A stretch of 64,000 nucleotides of DNA from Gemmatimonadota bacterium (GTDB taxonomy: Bacteria; Gemmatimonadota; Gemmatimonadetes; Longimicrobiales; Gaopeijiaceae). Location of the stretch: the NCBI GenBank assembly GCA_012960225.1, contig DUBS01000048.1:432-64431 (forward strand). The letters are read 5' to 3'. The translations under genes and the position numbers were made by a program. This document shows positions 8,351-17,687 of this stretch, piece by piece (position 1 is the stretch's first letter; every line of letters begins with the position of its first letter). Under the pieces are notes generated by a model. That model was given only the letters and a program-made list of their open reading frames with translations, made no database searches and was not told where the DNA came from.

Positions 8351-9475
8351 CGTCTTACCGATCACCATTTGGATTTCGACGCCTGATCTTCCCATGAGGC
8401 GTGCACCGACAATCGTCGGTGTAGGCATGTCATCGCCAATTGTCTCATTGAGTATGGTCTGTACGACATCTCGGTCTCGGACGTCGGCTAAGTAGACCCA
8501 TATGTCCTCGACATCTTCGAAGCTTCTTGAGGCGGCTTCAAGAGTCGATCGGATATCGTCCAGTGCTGCGCGAGTTTGTTCGCTAGCATCGCTGCCTCGC
8601 CCGACTACTCCTGCCAGATACAGGCGATCGCCTGTATCAATACCGGGCGAAAACGGGAGTCGCCCAGGTGCTCGGCCCTCAGCGCGCACGACCTTACGCT
8701 CTGAGGAAGATTCGGCCACACACTGAATCTCAGTGGAAAAGACGGGGTTCATCAGGCTCGCGCGCACCGTCGCCCTCGCTGGGGGCCCTGCTGCTGGCAC
8801 GGATTCCGCATAGGCTCGATTCATCACAGCGAATCCACGGGGATCGTCTAAGAATACTCGGCAGCTGACCAAGTCTCCGAAGCTCATACCAGCTTCTTCT
8901 AGCACAAAGCCTATGTTTCCGAAAATCCGTTGGGTCTGTGTTGCCATATCACCGGTCACAGGCTGATACGTATCCGGATCCCTACTGGTTGCTCCAGAGA
9001 TAAATAAGGTGCTACCAACCTTGATTCCCCAGGAATAGGGTAGTTCCGGAGATTTTAGCCCATCCGGAGTGATGACTTCTTTGGACTCTCCGGTTGCCAC
9101 CACTGAGATCTGAATTAGTGCGTCAGGTTCCAAAAGGTCAGCTTGTACAGTGGCACGTGTCGGGGGGGAAATCTCGAAGTAGGTGCGATAAACGCCATTC
9201 ATACCTTGAAAATGTCTGGTGTCCTTAAGGAACACATTCGATGCCACTACATCGGAATAACTCAGGCCCTGTTCCTGGAGTACTTCACCCAGACGATCTA
9301 GTGTTGCCCTAGTTTGGTCTTCGACGTTAGTGAGAGTGCGTCCGGCGGCTTGGGTGGCAGTCACATTCGAGATATAGACGAGTTCCGAGGATTGTGCTGA
9401 AAGCCATAGCGGCGAAGTGAGGAGGAGATTCAAGAGTCCTCCAACAAGGGTGCATCGGATTCCTGTAACGGTCAT
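8345..9475 (-). CDS. Exported protein of three fused RidA (YjgF/UK114) domains
   Basis: The 376-aa precursor starts with a Sec signal (to about residue 28), followed by three consecutive RidA domains (about 30-130, 147-257 and 274-376). Classic RidA is a cytosolic homotrimer of about 130-aa subunits that hydrolyses reactive enamines and imines, using a conserved arginine at the subunit interface. Domain 1 keeps it (PPTRATV, Arg107), domain 2 keeps it (PPARATV, Arg234), and domain 3 has lost it (PTPTIVG at 351-357). The polypeptide may fold as a covalent pseudo-trimer in the periplasm. It is divergent from the exported creatininase gene, with a GAGGAGAG ribosome site before the ATG. Confidence 0.88.
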   Translation of the reverse strand: MTVTGIRCTLVGGLLNLLLTSPLWLSAQSSELVYISNVTATQAAGRTLTNVEDQTRATLDRLGEVLQEQGLSYSDVVASNVFLKDTRHFQGMNGVYRTYFEISPPTRATVQADLLEPDALIQISVVATGESKEVITPDGLKSPELPYSWGIKVGSTLFISGATSRDPDTYQPVTGDMATQTQRIFGNIGFVLEEAGMSFGDLVSCRVFLDDPRGFAVMNRAYAESVPAAGPPARATVRASLMNPVFSTEIQCVAESSSERKVVRAEGRAPGRLPFSPGIDTGDRLYLAGVVGRGSDASEQTRAALDDIRSTLEAASRSFEDVEDIWVYLADVRDRDVVQTILNETIGDDMPTPTIVGARLMGRSGVEIQMVIGKTP

Positions 9476-9639
9476 TCCGCTCTCTCCTCAATACCAGGAT
9501 GTTTCTTTAGGGAAGTATTTTCGTTCGAAGTTGCTCGTTCGCTAAGAACATAGGATGACAAGCCGACTTGCCAATCCGTTTTAAACATCTTCATGCTGTC
9601 ATACTAAAGACAACTAATCCCCCAGATGAAGGTTTTCTC

Positions 9640-10575
9640 ATGAAGTCGATTCACCTCCTGGCGCTAGCGGTCATCGCCCTGATCGGGATGTGCCTACAAA
9701 CACCTGCAGTAGCTCAGACCAGCCCGGTTTGGTCGGAAGAAAAAGTGCCAAACTATCTTCCGCATATGACCGTCCCTGAGGTGCGGGATCTTCTTACTCG
9801 GACTGACATGGTAATCATTCCTGTCACGGCGCTAGAGCAACACGGGCTTCATTTACCTATCGGCACCGATTACTACAGTGGAATCGAAAGGGCAAAGCTT
9901 ATCGCTGGCCGCACGGATGTATTGGTCGCGCCAATCCTTCTTCCGGGGCAATCTCCTTATCACATGGGATTTGAGGGGACGATTTCATTGTCTTCTCAAA
10001 CCGTACAGCAGGTGATCGTCGAGGCCGCTGAAAGTCTAATGCGTCACGGGTTCAAACGTTTCTTGATCCTGAACTCACACGGAGGAAATCAGGCAACTAC
10101 GACCTTTATCGTAGACCGTATCAATCAGGAAACTGCTGGTATTGCGGTAAATCTGGGTTCAGTTGCTGCTCCTTTTCAGGATCGGAGTAGGCTCGCGGAC
10201 ATTCCGGACCCCCAAGTATTTGATCGACACGGAGGAGTCGGAGAGACATCCAGAGGCCTCTATTTGATGCCGGATCTGGTGGACTTGGAAGCAGCGGTAA
10301 CCGCAGAGTTGACATTGCCCAGTCATATGGAACGCATGCTCCCTGACGTGATCGCAGGGGATCCCACCGCGCTCACTGTATTTCTAGCGGAAGGTCTTAA
10401 GGCTGAAGAAACGGGTAAGGGTACGTCAGCAGATCAAATGTCTAGCACAGGTGTATGGAGTGAGAGAGATCCCAAGGAAGCAACGGCAGAGCAGGGACGA
10501 TTGGCCACCGAAGTATTCGTCGAGGGTGCGGTGCGTTTTATTGAGCGATGGAAGGAGTTAAGACCAATCCGGTAG
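9640..10575 (+). CDS. Exported creatininase family amidohydrolase
   Basis: The 311-aa product contains the creatininase metal-site signatures: the VTALEQHGLHLPIGTD segment (Glu and His ligands), GFKRFLILNSHGGN and a later HGGVGETS. Family members hydrolyse cyclic amides such as creatinine or act on formamide-type intermediates in cofactor synthesis. A Sec signal ending at AVAQT starts at the ATG at 9640, which sits behind GATGAAGG. An upstream in-frame start at 9568 would bury that signal. The neighbours (acetamidase, RidA) point to extracytoplasmic handling of small amides and imines, which is inference. Confidence 0.85.
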   Translation: MKSIHLLALAVIALIGMCLQTPAVAQTSPVWSEEKVPNYLPHMTVPEVRDLLTRTDMVIIPVTALEQHGLHLPIGTDYYSGIERAKLIAGRTDVLVAPILLPGQSPYHMGFEGTISLSSQTVQQVIVEAAESLMRHGFKRFLILNSHGGNQATTTFIVDRINQETAGIAVNLGSVAAPFQDRSRLADIPDPQVFDRHGGVGETSRGLYLMPDLVDLEAAVTAELTLPSHMERMLPDVIAGDPTALTVFLAEGLKAEETGKGTSADQMSSTGVWSERDPKEATAEQGRLATEVFVEGAVRFIERWKELRPIR

Positions 10576-10667
10576 AAAATTGCAGTACGTGGAAGATCCT
10601 CTAGTTTAGGTTCAGCCATAGGTTTGATAACGATCTTGTCGTGAATCTGAGAAAGGTGGAAAAGACA

Positions 10668-11213
10668 ATGGTTAAGTTTAAGTCTGCCAGCTTTGTGGTT
10701 GCTGTGGTCATCCTGATTTTCGGATTTTCAGAGCTGCCACTCAACGCTCAACAAAGTACAGAGTCTGGGAAGCAGCAGGTTTTTTCAGCCAACCCATTTG
10801 GACTTCTGTTTCAGCTCTTCAATGCGGAGTACGAGCGTGTCATCTCTGAGACCAGCACGATTGGTTTCGGTGGATCGACCCTACGAATCGAAAACGAGAC
10901 AGATTACGATTGGGAACCTGATCCCATTACCGAAACTGACCGATATATCAACTTTGACGTGTTCTGGCGGTTTTACCCATCGGGAAATCCTCTCGTCGGA
11001 TGGGCATTCGGTGCGAAGTTGGGCATTACCAGCGTAAATGATCAAACCCACCTTGGTTACGGCTTTGATCTCAATCGCAGCTGGCTCCTAGGACCAGAAG
11101 AGAACTTCTATGTTGGCCTCGGATTTGGCCTAAAGCGGCTCATGGGTGCCCCGGACGATCTGATACCAGTTATACCAACGATACGAATAGCAAATGTCGG
11201 GTTTGTTTTTTGA
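10668..11213 (+). CDS. Exported outer-membrane beta-barrel protein, small
   Basis: The 181-aa precursor has a Sec signal (core VVAVVILIFGF, cleavage near LNAQ). The mature part has repeated aromatic/glycine strands (NPFGLLFQLFNAEYER, INFDVFWRFYPSG, FYVGLGFGLKR) ending in Phe, consistent with an eight-strand barrel of the DUF3575 type, though I cannot confirm the family. ATG 10668 follows GAAAGGTGG. It lies between the creatininase and the aldo/keto reductase on the same strand, with gaps of 92 and 54 bases. Confidence 0.6.
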   Translation: MVKFKSASFVVAVVILIFGFSELPLNAQQSTESGKQQVFSANPFGLLFQLFNAEYERVISETSTIGFGGSTLRIENETDYDWEPDPITETDRYINFDVFWRFYPSGNPLVGWAFGAKLGITSVNDQTHLGYGFDLNRSWLLGPEENFYVGLGFGLKRLMGAPDDLIPVIPTIRIANVGFVF

Positions 11214-11267
11214 TCATGGTGAGGGGTAGAGGAGTGACGGTTGCCCCGAAGCCTGAGAGGTAGAGAG

Positions 11268-12197
11268 ATGAAGATCTCACGTAGAGATATGCTCAAGATC
11301 AGCGCTGGAACTGGGGCCGCCGCCTTATTGCTCAATGAGGTTCCAGTGCTTGCTCAAGAACGGCCGTTAGTCATGCGCGCTATTCCTTCCTCGGGTGAGG
11401 AGGTTCCTGCCGTGGGTCTAGGTAGCGCTCGCACGTTCAGTGTGGGTGCTTCGGGTGAGGAGCGAGCTCCTTTAAAGGAAGTGCTGCGACTATTCCATGA
11501 GATGGGCGGACGGTTCTTTGATACCGCTCCCACATATGGTAGTTCTGAGGGTGTCGCTGGCCAGCTCGTTCAGGAACTTGGAATCCAGAATGACCTTTTC
11601 TTTGCCACAAAGATTTCAACGGGTGGTGGCAGGCAAGCAGGTATTGATCAACAGGAGACGTCCCTCCAGGACTGGGGACGCGACATCATCGACTTGAATC
11701 AGGTACATAACCTGCGGGATACCGAGGTTCATCTAAGGACCATCCGGCAGGCAAAGGAAGAAGGTCGTACACGCTACGTCGGCGTGACCACCTCTTTCGG
11801 GAGACAGTACGAGCAGATGGAACAGGTGCTTCGCACCGAAGAGTTAGACTTCGTGCAGGTCAACTATTCGCTCGGAGAGCGCCAGGCAGCGGAGCGGTTG
11901 ATACCGCTGGCACAGGACCGGGGCATGGGTGTGATCGTGAATGAGCCCTACAATGTTGGACGGCTGTTCGCTGCGGTAAGCGGGCGGGATCTGCCTGATT
12001 GGGCTGCTGAGTTCGATTGTGAAAGCTGGGGACAGTTCTTTCTCAAGTATATCCTGTCTCATCCGGCGGTGACGGTGATCATTCCGGCTACTTCGGATCC
12101 GGAACATCTGATAGACAACATGGGTGCTGGCACAGGGCGATTGCCCGATGAGCAGACCCGGACTCGGATGGAAGAGTTCTTCGACGCCTTGAGCTGA
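11268..12197 (+). CDS. Tat-exported aldo/keto reductase
   Basis: The 309-aa protein opens with a twin-arginine signal (ISRRDMLK, residues 3-10, then a hydrophobic stretch to VLAQ at about 30). The mature part is an aldo/keto reductase barrel with the catalytic tetrad Asp85, Tyr90 (FFDTAPTYG), Lys115 (FATKIS) and His147 (DLNQVH). The family reduces carbonyls with NADPH. Tat export of a prefolded, cofactor-loaded reductase is known for glucose-fructose oxidoreductase, which gives a precedent. The substrate is unknown. ATG 11268 was chosen because it places the RR motif near the N-terminus. Confidence 0.88.
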   Translation: MKISRRDMLKISAGTGAAALLLNEVPVLAQERPLVMRAIPSSGEEVPAVGLGSARTFSVGASGEERAPLKEVLRLFHEMGGRFFDTAPTYGSSEGVAGQLVQELGIQNDLFFATKISTGGGRQAGIDQQETSLQDWGRDIIDLNQVHNLRDTEVHLRTIRQAKEEGRTRYVGVTTSFGRQYEQMEQVLRTEELDFVQVNYSLGERQAAERLIPLAQDRGMGVIVNEPYNVGRLFAAVSGRDLPDWAAEFDCESWGQFFLKYILSHPAVTVIIPATSDPEHLIDNMGAGTGRLPDEQTRTRMEEFFDALS

Positions 12198-12387
12198 CTG
12201 CAAAGCCCGAGAACTCCTTCACAATACTAGCAAGATCGACCCAAAGTGATGACTAGAGAACAAGCGATTCGCGGGAATGCTTTTCAAGAGCACGAATAGC
12301 CCCTAGTATCGCGAACGGTCGGTATCGGTGAAGACGCCACTCTAGTAGCGTCAATTACGGCCGAATAGGGGTTTGTGGAGCAGATTA

Positions 12388-13020
12388 ATGAAGCGCTTAT
12401 ACTCTCCAATACTACTTTTGGCCGCTTTCTCGGTCAGTCTTGGATCGTGTGGTGGAGCCGCTCGATCGGCGGCTGATCTAGAGGCACTAGCTGCTCGCAA
12501 CCGGCAAGGCCATAGCCCTGCTGATGTTCATTTCATGACTAACATGGTTCCTCATCATGCTCAGGCTGTTTTGTTTGCTGGTTGGGCGGAATCACACCAA
12601 GCGAGCTCTGCTATACAAATTTTTTGTGCTCGGATGGTTGTCGCGCAGCGCGATGAAATAGTGACAATGCGTTCTTGGTTACTTGAACGTGATGAGCCAT
12701 CTCCTCCGGCTGAGTACATTCGTATGCGAATGCCAGCTGGTGCTGATCACCAGGCTATGCCCGGCATGCTGACCGAAGCACAACTAAACGAACTCGATTA
12801 TGCACGTGGTTTGGACTTTGATCGACTTTTCTTGAAATATATGATTCCGCACCATGAGGGTGCTTTATCTATGGTGGATGGGTTGTTCGGTTCGTATGGG
12901 GGTGCGCAGAACGACTTCATCTTCAAGCTGGCGTCTGATATGTATGCGGATCAGACAACTGAGATTGAGCATATGCAGCTGATGCTCGCTACGTACCCCT
13001 CGGGTCGCCAAGACCCATGA
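12388..13020 (+). CDS. DUF305 family lipoprotein
   Basis: The product is 210 aa with a lipobox (SLGSC, Cys21). Two His-His motifs typical of DUF305, MTNMVPHHAQAV and YMIPHHEGAL, lie in an all-helical ferritin-like body with many methionines. DUF305 proteins are exported and often occur near copper or other metal genes, so the His/Met residues may bind metal. The gene directly precedes the LVIVD lipoprotein gene (48 bases), and the two probably work together. Confidence 0.85.
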   Translation: MKRLYSPILLLAAFSVSLGSCGGAARSAADLEALAARNRQGHSPADVHFMTNMVPHHAQAVLFAGWAESHQASSAIQIFCARMVVAQRDEIVTMRSWLLERDEPSPPAEYIRMRMPAGADHQAMPGMLTEAQLNELDYARGLDFDRLFLKYMIPHHEGALSMVDGLFGSYGGAQNDFIFKLASDMYADQTTEIEHMQLMLATYPSGRQDP

Positions 13021-13068
13021 CCTCTTCTGACTTATTCTATTTCTCTCCTAAACTCCAGGGGATCTGAT

Positions 13069-14934
13069 ATGAACAACCAATCTTTCGAACGTCTACCTGG
13101 CATGCGTTGGACCGCTCTCGGTTCCGCCCTGTGTGCAGTCCTGGTATTCGTTACCGCATGTGCCACTGCGATGTCGTCACCCTCCCCTGCTGCGATGATG
13201 TCGGCGCTGTCCGATCTCCCGCTTACCCCACCCGATCCGGATCCGCGCATCGGACTCGGTGCGGGCTCGGGTCCTCTCGGAATAGGTGCCGAGGAAGCAT
13301 CCTGGAATCTAAACCTGGTATCCAATACGCCGCCGCCCGATGAATTTGTTGGAGTCACGAACTCCGATTTGGGTTTCACTGGCGACTACGCGATCCAGGG
13401 CAACTACAACGGTTATGTAATTTGGGATATCTCGGATCCGACAAATCCGACGTTGGAAACTTCTTATGTATGTCCGGCATCGCAGAGCGATGTCTCCATC
13501 TATAAGAATCTTCTCTTCGTATCTGGTGAGGGCTTAGGTGGTCGTGTTGACTGTGGCACAGGAGGAGTCCCGGACACGGTCAGCCTCGATCGGCTACGCG
13601 GCATCCGTATTTTTGATGCGACGGATATCAGGAACCCAGAGTATGTGGCGAACGTCCAGACCTGTCGGGGCTCACACACACACACCGTAGTAACAGATCC
13701 GAACGATGCAGAAAATGTCTATATCTACGTGTCTGGCTCATCCCGGGTGCGGTCCCCGAATGAACTTCCGGGTTGCTCGGGAGGTCCGTTGGAGGATAAC
13801 CCGAATACAGCTGAATTCCGTATCGAGGTTATCCAAGTTCCTCTTGCGGCCCCTCAGAATGCCCGGATTGTGAGTTCTCCGCGCATATTCAACGACTTAA
13901 CTGCACCACCCAGGCATGCCGAGCCAGGTCAGGAAGCACGCCAAGCGGCTGCCGGAAGAGGTGGACGTGGTGGAAGAGGTGGAGGACCCCCACGTCAGCG
14001 TACCGGACCGACCCAGTGCCATGACATCACTGTATATCCTGGTATTGGCTTCGCAGGTGGCGCTTGTGGAGGCTATGGACTTCTGCTTGATATAAGTGAC
14101 GTAGCGAATCCACGACGCTTGTATGCTGCTGCTGACTCGAACTTCTCATTCTGGCACTCTGCGACGTTCAACAATGATGGCACACAGGTTCTGTTCACGG
14201 ACGAGTGGGGTGGCGGTGGCCAGCCACGCTGTCGAGCGACGGACAAGTACGAATGGGGCGCAGACGCAATTTTCAGCATCAACGACGGGGAACTGGATTT
14301 CCACAGTTACTTCAAGATGCCTGCAGCACAGACGGAACTCGAGAACTGCGTTGCCCACAACGGATCTCTGATTCCCATACCTGGTCGGGATGTGATGGCA
14401 CAAGCTTGGTATCAGGGTGGGATCGACGTCTTCGATTGGACCGATCCTGACAACCCAGTCGAGATCGCCTTCTTTGATCGCGGACCTACAGATGGCACAC
14501 GCAAAGGAGCTGGCGGTTCGTGGTCTGTGTACTGGTACAATGGATACTTAGTCAGTTCTGAGATTGCGCGTGGACTCGACATCTTCGAGCTAGCACCTAG
14601 TGCCCATATTTCCCAGAACGAAATTGATGCGGCTAAGACTGTGCACTTTGAATACTTCAATGCACAGGAGCAACCCAAGTTGGTCTGGCCTCCCAGCTTT
14701 GCACTGGCTCGCTCCTACCTCGATCAACTTGAGCGGTCCAGCGGTCTTGATACTGATAGGGTCATGAGTGTGAGGAGAGGATTGGCTGAGGCTGAAGGAC
14801 TCTCGGGGCAACAACGGAGTAACGCACTGACCGAATTGGTATCAGACCTACGTGGTACGGTAAGAAGCTCGAGTGATCCTCGTAAGGTCAGGATGTTTCT
14901 AGGAGCGGTTATAGATTTGGGTGCTGCCAGATAG
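13069..14934 (+). CDS. LVIVD-repeat lipoprotein (beta-propeller)
   Basis: The 621-aa precursor has a lipobox-like VTAC (about residue 27). The body repeats GYVIWDISDPTNP, GIRIFDATDIRNP, GYGLLLDISDVANPR and IDVFDWTDPDNP, the LVIVD repeat pattern of an extracellular propeller. A Gly/Arg-rich insert sits at about residues 295-307. The C-terminal 100 residues are helical. The biochemical role of LVIVD proteins is unknown. It is co-oriented with, and 48 bases after, the DUF305 gene, which suggests a shared operon. Confidence 0.85.
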   Translation: MNNQSFERLPGMRWTALGSALCAVLVFVTACATAMSSPSPAAMMSALSDLPLTPPDPDPRIGLGAGSGPLGIGAEEASWNLNLVSNTPPPDEFVGVTNSDLGFTGDYAIQGNYNGYVIWDISDPTNPTLETSYVCPASQSDVSIYKNLLFVSGEGLGGRVDCGTGGVPDTVSLDRLRGIRIFDATDIRNPEYVANVQTCRGSHTHTVVTDPNDAENVYIYVSGSSRVRSPNELPGCSGGPLEDNPNTAEFRIEVIQVPLAAPQNARIVSSPRIFNDLTAPPRHAEPGQEARQAAAGRGGRGGRGGGPPRQRTGPTQCHDITVYPGIGFAGGACGGYGLLLDISDVANPRRLYAAADSNFSFWHSATFNNDGTQVLFTDEWGGGGQPRCRATDKYEWGADAIFSINDGELDFHSYFKMPAAQTELENCVAHNGSLIPIPGRDVMAQAWYQGGIDVFDWTDPDNPVEIAFFDRGPTDGTRKGAGGSWSVYWYNGYLVSSEIARGLDIFELAPSAHISQNEIDAAKTVHFEYFNAQEQPKLVWPPSFALARSYLDQLERSSGLDTDRVMSVRRGLAEAEGLSGQQRSNALTELVSDLRGTVRSSSDPRKVRMFLGAVIDLGAAR

Positions 14935-15123
14935 CTCTAGCAGCAGAGAATACCAAGATGCTTGTGGGCACGTATTGTGACCGGGTGATTGACCGTTCAG
15001 AAGCGTGACGAAAGGTCGACGACGGTTAGAGGTCGGATCCGGTCTAATCGACAAGCTCTGGCTACAGTAGGCCGGGGGAGATCGTTGTGCTCCCCTGTCC
15101 TCTGACCAGGTAGTGCGCTCTAC

Positions 15124-15552
15124 ATGAAGCCGGTTGTCAAAAATAAATCCGTTCTTTTGTATGATGGTCTTTGCGGATTTTGCGATCGACTTGTCGGCTT
15201 CTTATTACGAAGAGATCGTCAGCAGATCTTTCATTTCGCACCACTTGGTGGGGCGTTCGCTAGCAACCTCTTGAATCGCCATCCGCACCTAAAGACAGTC
15301 GATTCTCTTGTCTTGGTGGAGAATAGTGGGCTTGAGCATGAGGTTGTCTGGGTGCGGAGTGAAGCTGTGAGAAGGATCAGCCGAGATCTGGGTGGTATGT
15401 GGAGGATTGCTGATTTACTGTTGTCCATTATTCCGAAATGGTTACAGGACTCAGGCTACGACATCTTTGCACGAAACCGTTACCGTTGGTTCGGGCGCTA
15501 TGATGCGTGCCGGGTTCTGAATTCTTCTGCCCTTGATCGATTTCTAGAGTAG
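15124..15552 (+). CDS. DCC-type thiol-disulfide oxidoreductase (DUF393)
   Basis: The 142-aa protein begins almost at once with LLYDGLCGFCDRLVGF, the D-x-x-C-x-x-C motif that names the DCC family (YuxK-like), followed by FHFAPLGG. The fold is thioredoxin-related. There is no signal peptide, so it is cytosolic or loosely membrane-associated. The redox partner is unknown. The gene stands alone, with about 190 bases before and 160 bases after it, in which I see no other gene. Confidence 0.88.
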   Translation: MKPVVKNKSVLLYDGLCGFCDRLVGFLLRRDRQQIFHFAPLGGAFASNLLNRHPHLKTVDSLVLVENSGLEHEVVWVRSEAVRRISRDLGGMWRIADLLLSIIPKWLQDSGYDIFARNRYRWFGRYDACRVLNSSALDRFLE

Positions 15553-15710
15553 AGTGACGCTCTATGCCCCTAAGGGTAAGACATAGGAAAAGCCCAGGCT
15601 CTGTAGTTTTTGACACTCCATATAAGTTGCGATTTATGGGTGCTTGAAGGCAGAATCAAAGAATGATCCCGATCACTGACGATGCGTGACCGCAAAGGAA
15701 GCAACTAGTT

Positions 15711-17132
15711 ATGGCTATGAACCGAGTTTTGCTGGTAACGCTATTGAGTGCCTCATCGGCTTTTGCCCAAGAGACGAATGATCCTTTTCCAGAGCCGATT
15801 TCCGCTATGGACGGCGTGATCCAGGTGGATTTTACTGAATTCGCTTTAGTCCCAGATATAGACGGACAACCTGCGCGCATGATGCTTCTCTCCGATGAAC
15901 CAGGGACAGGTCGTTTATTCGTCAACGATATGCGCGGCCCCCTGTATAGCATCGATTACGATGGTCAGACGGTCACACAGTATCTAGATATCGATGATGC
16001 CGATTGGGGTGTGAGTGTTCAATCTTCACGGAACGAGTTGGGCTTCCAGAGTTTTGCGTTCCATCCGGAATTCAATCGTTCTGGAGCCGGTGGCTTTGGC
16101 AAGTTTTATACGTGGACGGACAGTAGGAATACGGCACCCGATCCTGACTTTGTACCTGGTGGTGGAGACGATACACACGACACGGTTCTTCTTGAATGGA
16201 CTGCCAGAAATCCCTCTGCGGGGACCTACGATGGAGACGCCCCTCGCGAATTGCTGAGAGTCGAACAGCCATACGGCAATCACAATGGTGGCCAAATCGG
16301 TTTCAATCCGACTGCCTCCTCTGGTGATGCCGATTTTGGTTTGCTTTATATAGGTATAGCTGACGGCGGCAGTGGTGGCGATCCGCTCAATCTATCTCAG
16401 AATCTCAATTCGGCGTTTGGTAAGATCTTTCGTATAGATCCACTGGGCTCCAACAGCACAAATGGATCCTACGGTATACCTGCTGACAATCCATTCGCCA
16501 ATGATGGTGACGACAATACGCTTAGCGAAATTTACGCTTTCGGCGTTAGAAATCCCCAGCGTTTTGCCTGGGATCCTGACAACGGAAATATGTTTCTCGC
16601 TGATATCGGTCAGAATATTGTTGAGGAACTAAGTCTCGTAACCTCTGGTGCAAACCTCGGCTGGAACACCTGGGAGGGCAGCTTCCAGTTTATCAGTCGC
16701 TCAGGGGTCAGTCTCAGCAACCCACGTGGTGATGCAGCGGTCACCTATCCTGTGGCTGAATATGGACAAGAAGACCCGCTGCTTCAGAGGAGTTCAGCTG
16801 CGACCGGTCTCCATGTCTATCGCAGTGACGCGATCCCTGAACTAGCAAACCTGGTGCTATTTGGTGATAACCCGAGTGGCGAAGTCTTCTATGTTCAGGC
16901 TGATGGACTTCCAAGTGGTGGACAGGATGCGATCCGCCGTGTCCTTCTTGATGACAGTGGTGATGGGAAGACTCTGTTGCAGGTGATTCAGGAGAAGAAT
17001 ACAGAGCAGGGCAGGTCTCCTGCCGGGAGAGCGGATTTGCGTTTTGGTTCAGGACCAGATGGTCAGGTATTCCTGCTGAACAAGCGCGATGGTGTTATCC
17101 GTCTGCTCGTCTCCAGCAGGGGATCGCGATAG
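15711..17132 (+). CDS. Exported PQQ-dependent sugar dehydrogenase (soluble GDH/sorbosone family)
   Basis: The 473-aa precursor has a short Sec signal (to SSAFAQ). Signatures of the six-bladed soluble glucose/sorbosone dehydrogenase fold include GRLFVNDMRG, GNHNGGQIGFNP (catalytic His), IADGGSGGDPLN, GKIFRIDPLG and YAFGVRNPQRFAWD. It would oxidise an aldose sugar in the periplasm with PQQ and pass electrons to an acceptor. PQQ biosynthesis genes are not in the window. A small exported protein gene and a TauE permease gene follow closely on the same strand. Confidence 0.88.
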   Translation: MAMNRVLLVTLLSASSAFAQETNDPFPEPISAMDGVIQVDFTEFALVPDIDGQPARMMLLSDEPGTGRLFVNDMRGPLYSIDYDGQTVTQYLDIDDADWGVSVQSSRNELGFQSFAFHPEFNRSGAGGFGKFYTWTDSRNTAPDPDFVPGGGDDTHDTVLLEWTARNPSAGTYDGDAPRELLRVEQPYGNHNGGQIGFNPTASSGDADFGLLYIGIADGGSGGDPLNLSQNLNSAFGKIFRIDPLGSNSTNGSYGIPADNPFANDGDDNTLSEIYAFGVRNPQRFAWDPDNGNMFLADIGQNIVEELSLVTSGANLGWNTWEGSFQFISRSGVSLSNPRGDAAVTYPVAEYGQEDPLLQRSSAATGLHVYRSDAIPELANLVLFGDNPSGEVFYVQADGLPSGGQDAIRRVLLDDSGDGKTLLQVIQEKNTEQGRSPAGRADLRFGSGPDGQVFLLNKRDGVIRLLVSSRGSR

Positions 17133-17195
17133 GTGGATACTGCAGGAATCTCAGCCGGTATAAGCAGAGTAGATGCGATATCACCCAAGTATGGG

Positions 17196-17687
17196 ATGAC
17201 CATGAGTCGTTGCAGTTTTGTCTTTCTTATCCTGGTCGCTTCCACTCCAGCTGTGATTGCTCAGGGTACAGAGCAGATCGGCGATTGGGAGGTGAGACAG
17301 ACCCAGGGCCCAGATCGGGCCAGGACTGTCAGCATTACGCTGGTGCCCGAAAATATGGAAGCCCAGGGTGTGCATATGTTCGCATTTCGTTGCAGTGCGA
17401 GTCTGTTGGCTCTTGTCTTAACACACTCCTATATGGCTGGGGACAATAATAGGGTACAGATCAGATATCAGTTGGGGGATGCTGTAGAAGAGCGTGTTAG
17501 CGGTAGGCTCGAATCTGGAAATCAGGTATCGGTGTACCTTGGCCTCAGCCACTCTGAAATCCAAGCTCTTCGAAGCAACCCACGGATCACCATACTCATT
17601 CAAGATTCAAATGAAACCCACCGAGTGAACTGGATTGATCTTGAAGGCAGCTCAGATGCGATCGATCGGTTGCCGTGCATTATGTGA
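17196..17687 (+). CDS. Small exported protein, IalB-like N-terminus
   Basis: The 163-aa precursor has a Sec signal (FVFLILVASTPAVIAQ). The mature start QIGDWEVRQTQG resembles invasion-associated locus B (IalB) proteins, and later text (VSVYLGLSHSEIQALR) fits a small beta sandwich, but the match is weak. ATG 17196 is preferred to the frame opening at 17133 because the signal then starts properly. Its 3' end overlaps the TauE permease start by 13 bases, implying translational coupling. Confidence 0.5.
   Translation: MTMSRCSFVFLILVASTPAVIAQGTEQIGDWEVRQTQGPDRARTVSITLVPENMEAQGVHMFAFRCSASLLALVLTHSYMAGDNNRVQIRYQLGDAVEERVSGRLESGNQVSVYLGLSHSEIQALRSNPRITILIQDSNETHRVNWIDLEGSSDAIDRLPCIM

Noticed and set aside
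15070-15100. Terminator before the DCC protein gene (GGGGAG...CTCCCC)
   Set aside because: Only a six-base stem with no T tract; too weak to list.
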